Assembly (NCBI GenBank): GCA_020201335.1
Contig: JAIVGZ010000039.1
Coordinates: 1-50,929, forward strand
DNA: 50,929 bases
Direction of reading: 5' to 3'
From: Natronospirales bacterium
Lineage (GTDB): Bacteria; Pseudomonadota; Gammaproteobacteria; Natronospirales; JAIVGZ01
Shown here: positions 48,728 through 50,929 of the stretch, piece after piece
Numbering within the stretch: position 1 is the stretch's first letter
How the letters are laid out: every line of letters begins with the position of its first letter
The notes under the pieces: model-generated
What the model saw: the letters and a program-made list of their open reading frames with translations, nothing else
Told to the model about the DNA's origin: nothing
Databases searched by the model: none
Made by a program: the position numbers and the translations under genes

Positions 48728-50929
48728 ATGCTCCGCTCGACAATCGCGGCATTCGCCGCGCTGCTGCTGTCATTCGCCGTGTCCGCCGAAGTTCCGACCT
48801 TCGCCGAGGTCTCCGGACACGAAATCGCTGAACGCATTTCAACTTCGAACGAAGTGGAAGCGTACCTGCAGCGCCTCGCCGAAGCGTCGCCGCGCGTCAC
48901 CTACCAGCGGCAAGGGCGCTCGTGGGAAGGCCGCCCGCTGATGCTCGCGGTCGTCACCTCGCCGGGCAACCATGCGCGCATCGACGAAATCATGGACATC
49001 GCGCGCCGGCTCGACGACTCGCGCCTGCGGGCCCCGACCGCCGCCGAGATTCGGCGGCAGCCAGTGATCGTCTGGCTCGGCGGCTCGATCCACGGCTTTG
49101 AACTCTCCGGTACCGAAGGACTGCTGCTACTGCTCGACCACCTGACGACGCGCGACGATGCCGACACGCGCACGCTGCTCGACAACACGGTCGTGCTCGT
49201 CGACCCGATGTTGAACCCCGACGGCCGCGATGCGTTTGCGCACCGCAACCACAAGGCGCTCGGCCGCTTCGTCACCGCCGATCGCAACGACTGGTCGAAC
49301 GACTTCACTTCGTGGGAAGCGCTCACCTACCGCGGCGGTCACTATTTCTTCGACACAAACCGCGACTGGTTCGTGCACAGCCAGCGCGAGACGCGCGAGC
49401 GCATGCCGACCTTCCGCTCGTGGCGGCCGCAGGTCGCAGTCGACCTGCATGAGATGGGGCCTGACAACGAGTTCTTCTTCGACCCGCCGACCGAGCCGAG
49501 TGCGCCGTACTTCCCTGCATACGCGACTGAGGGCTTCGAGCTGTTCGGCCGCGCGTACGCGGCGGCGTTCGACGAGGCGGGCTTCGACTACACAACGCGC
49601 CAGTTTTACAACTACTTCTACCCTGGTTATACGACCTCGTGGACCAGCTACCAGGGTGCGATCGGGATGCTGTACGAGCAGGGTTCGTCGCGCGGGCTTG
49701 CGCTCGAGCGCAGCGACGGCTCGGTGCGCACGCTGCTCGACGCCGCAACACAGCAGTACACCGCTGCGCTGACGGCGCTGCGTGCATCATCGTCGAACCG
49801 TGCTCAGTTGCTCGACCGCTATGCGGCGGGCGGGCGCGATGCGCTTGCTGACGGCGAGCGTGGCACCCGCCGCTATGTCATTGCGCCCGGCGGCGACCCG
49901 CTCCTCGCGGACGAACTTGCGGCGGCATTGGAACGCAACGGCATCGAAGTCCAGGTCACGACCGCACCAGCATCGCTGCGCGGCATCCGTGGCGAACTGC
50001 CTGCGGGCACGCTTGTGGTTGACGCCGCGCAACCGCGGAACCGTTTGGCGCGCACGCTATTGGAGCGCCACCTGCAGTTGCCGGATGCATTCCTCGCGGC
50101 GGCGCGCGCAAGGCTCGAGCGTAACGAGAATCCAAGGTTCTACGACATCACCGCGTATTCCTTACCGCTTCTGTTCGGCCTCGATGCGGCCACCAGCGCC
50201 GACGGCCGCGCTTTGCAGACGACACGCTGGCAACCTCGCGAGGTGGGCGCTGTGCCCGAAGCCGCGTATGCGTGGCTGATCGACGGACGGCAGGCGGCGT
50301 CCGCCGCAGCCGCGGCGTTGCTGCGCCGCGACGGCATCCGGGTGCGCATCGCGCCGGACCCGTTCACGCACGGCGGCCATGACTTCGGTAGCGGTACAGT
50401 CATCGTGCGCGCCGGCGATGACGGCACACACGCGCGCCTCGGCGTGCTCGCAGCTGAATACGGGCTGGAAGTCCGGGCAGCAGCGGGCGGCCTCGCCGAG
50501 CGCGGTCTGCCGGCGCTGAGCGCCGGCGAGATGTTCTCGCTGCGGCCACCTGAAGTTGCGCTGGTCGGCGACCACCCCGTCCACGCACAGTCGTTCGGTT
50601 GGGCGTGGCACGCACTCGACGCGCAGTACGGCATCCCGACTACGGTGCTCCGCACCCGCTCGCTCGGCGGCACACCGCTCGAGCGCTTCACGACGTTGAT
50701 CCTGCCGGCTCTGACCCAGGAGGGCGAGCTCACCCGCATGCTCGGGGACGACGGTATTGGGCGCCTGAAGCGCTGGGTCAACGACGGCGGCACGCTTGTT
50801 GCGATCGGCTCCGGTGCCGATTGGGTCCAGAAGACGCTCGAGCTCGCGCAGCTGCGCGACTGGTACGAGGTCAATAAATCGGGTACCGGTGACGATGCCG
50901 TGCAGCAGATGCGCATCTCCGTGCCGGGT
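48728..50929 (+). CDS. M14-family zinc carboxypeptidase, secreted (partial, C-terminus outside window)
   Basis: At least 734 residues. A signal peptide ends at about FAVSA (residue 20). The M14 catalytic domain has zinc ligands His122 and Glu125 in SIHGFELSG and His241 in DLHEMG, at normal spacing. NRDWF and LYEQGSSRG fit the M14 substrate pocket and catalytic Glu region. After about residue 400 a long second half resembles a class I glutamine amidotransferase-like (ThuA-type) fold, as in large secreted M14 peptidases of Xanthomonadales-type bacteria. A ribosome-binding GGGGAG lies upstream of the ATG. The frame is open to the window's end. Confidence 0.88.
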   Translation, partial: MLRSTIAAFAALLLSFAVSAEVPTFAEVSGHEIAERISTSNEVEAYLQRLAEASPRVTYQRQGRSWEGRPLMLAVVTSPGNHARIDEIMDIARRLDDSRLRAPTAAEIRRQPVIVWLGGSIHGFELSGTEGLLLLLDHLTTRDDADTRTLLDNTVVLVDPMLNPDGRDAFAHRNHKALGRFVTADRNDWSNDFTSWEALTYRGGHYFFDTNRDWFVHSQRETRERMPTFRSWRPQVAVDLHEMGPDNEFFFDPPTEPSAPYFPAYATEGFELFGRAYAAAFDEAGFDYTTRQFYNYFYPGYTTSWTSYQGAIGMLYEQGSSRGLALERSDGSVRTLLDAATQQYTAALTALRASSSNRAQLLDRYAAGGRDALADGERGTRRYVIAPGGDPLLADELAAALERNGIEVQVTTAPASLRGIRGELPAGTLVVDAAQPRNRLARTLLERHLQLPDAFLAAARARLERNENPRFYDITAYSLPLLFGLDAATSADGRALQTTRWQPREVGAVPEAAYAWLIDGRQAASAAAAALLRRDGIRVRIAPDPFTHGGHDFGSGTVIVRAGDDGTHARLGVLAAEYGLEVRAAAGGLAERGLPALSAGEMFSLRPPEVALVGDHPVHAQSFGWAWHALDAQYGIPTTVLRTRSLGGTPLERFTTLILPALTQEGELTRMLGDDGIGRLKRWVNDGGTLVAIGSGADWVQKTLELAQLRDWYEVNKSGTGDDAVQQMRISVPG

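Overview
The window is a gene-dense, GC-rich stretch of chromosome from a gammaproteobacterium. The evidence is the conserved gene order (asd-fimV-truA-accD-folC-dedD-cvpA-purF, glyA-nrdR-ribDE-ribB-ribH-nusB-thiL-pgpA, xseB-ispA-dxs), the type IV pilus factors FimV and a FimX-like protein, EF-P with its EpmA/EpmB modification enzymes, and adjacent parE/parC. FolE2, an auxiliary-lipoprotein MCE transporter, the rubrerythrin/Fe-S/DUF3501 cluster, a large M14 peptidase and many REP elements suggest a free-living lineage near the Xanthomonadales/Chromatiales side of the class. I cannot name a genus. No phage, insertion sequence, CRISPR array, tRNA or rRNA is visible, and no stretch over 300 bases lacks a gene.

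Layout. 1-12571 (minus strand) is one long gene train: prmB-aroC-MFS-asd(broken)-fimV-EcfT-like-truA-accD-folC-dedD-cvpA-purF, with purF running off the left edge. 12599-14551 (plus) carries a copper-delivery pair (SCO1, PCuAC) and psd. 14554-21002 (minus) reads efp-epmA, then a four-gene MCE lipid transporter, a YheT-like hydrolase and msrC. 21033-24046 (plus) is epmB and a FimX-like c-di-GMP protein. 24080-31432 (minus) holds a rubrerythrin-(Fe-S protein, broken)-DUF3501 cluster, then parE-parC and htpX. 31532-35414 (plus) is xseB-ispA-dxs-folE2. 35652-43899 (minus) is the glyA-riboflavin-nusB-thiL-pgpA train ending in a Ser/Thr kinase with a cyclic-nucleotide domain. 43983-44936 (minus) is a histone-deacetylase-like gene. 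44959-50929 (plus) is rimB-rimK, a decapitated AstE-like gene, a broken ettA and a partial M14 peptidase.

Two things stand out. First, at least 13 copies of a modular REP element share one head and one tail but carry three different hairpin cassettes. They sit in almost every gap, form a perfect inverted pair (REPIN) at 35557-35638, and supply the last codons or the stop codon of three proteins. Second, four otherwise well-conserved loci (asd, the Fe-S protein, the rimK/AstE-like junction and ettA) have each lost an internal block of roughly 130-270 bp, and the frame changes at each scar. The surrounding genes are full length. This is either a real pattern of recent deletions or a recurrent assembly fault, and read mapping would decide. 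Other points are a RibB whose GTP-cyclohydrolase-II half has lost its zinc cysteines, absence of trpF from its usual place, a palindrome just downstream of a good rubrerythrin promoter, and three divergent gene pairs whose start codons are only 22-30 bp apart.
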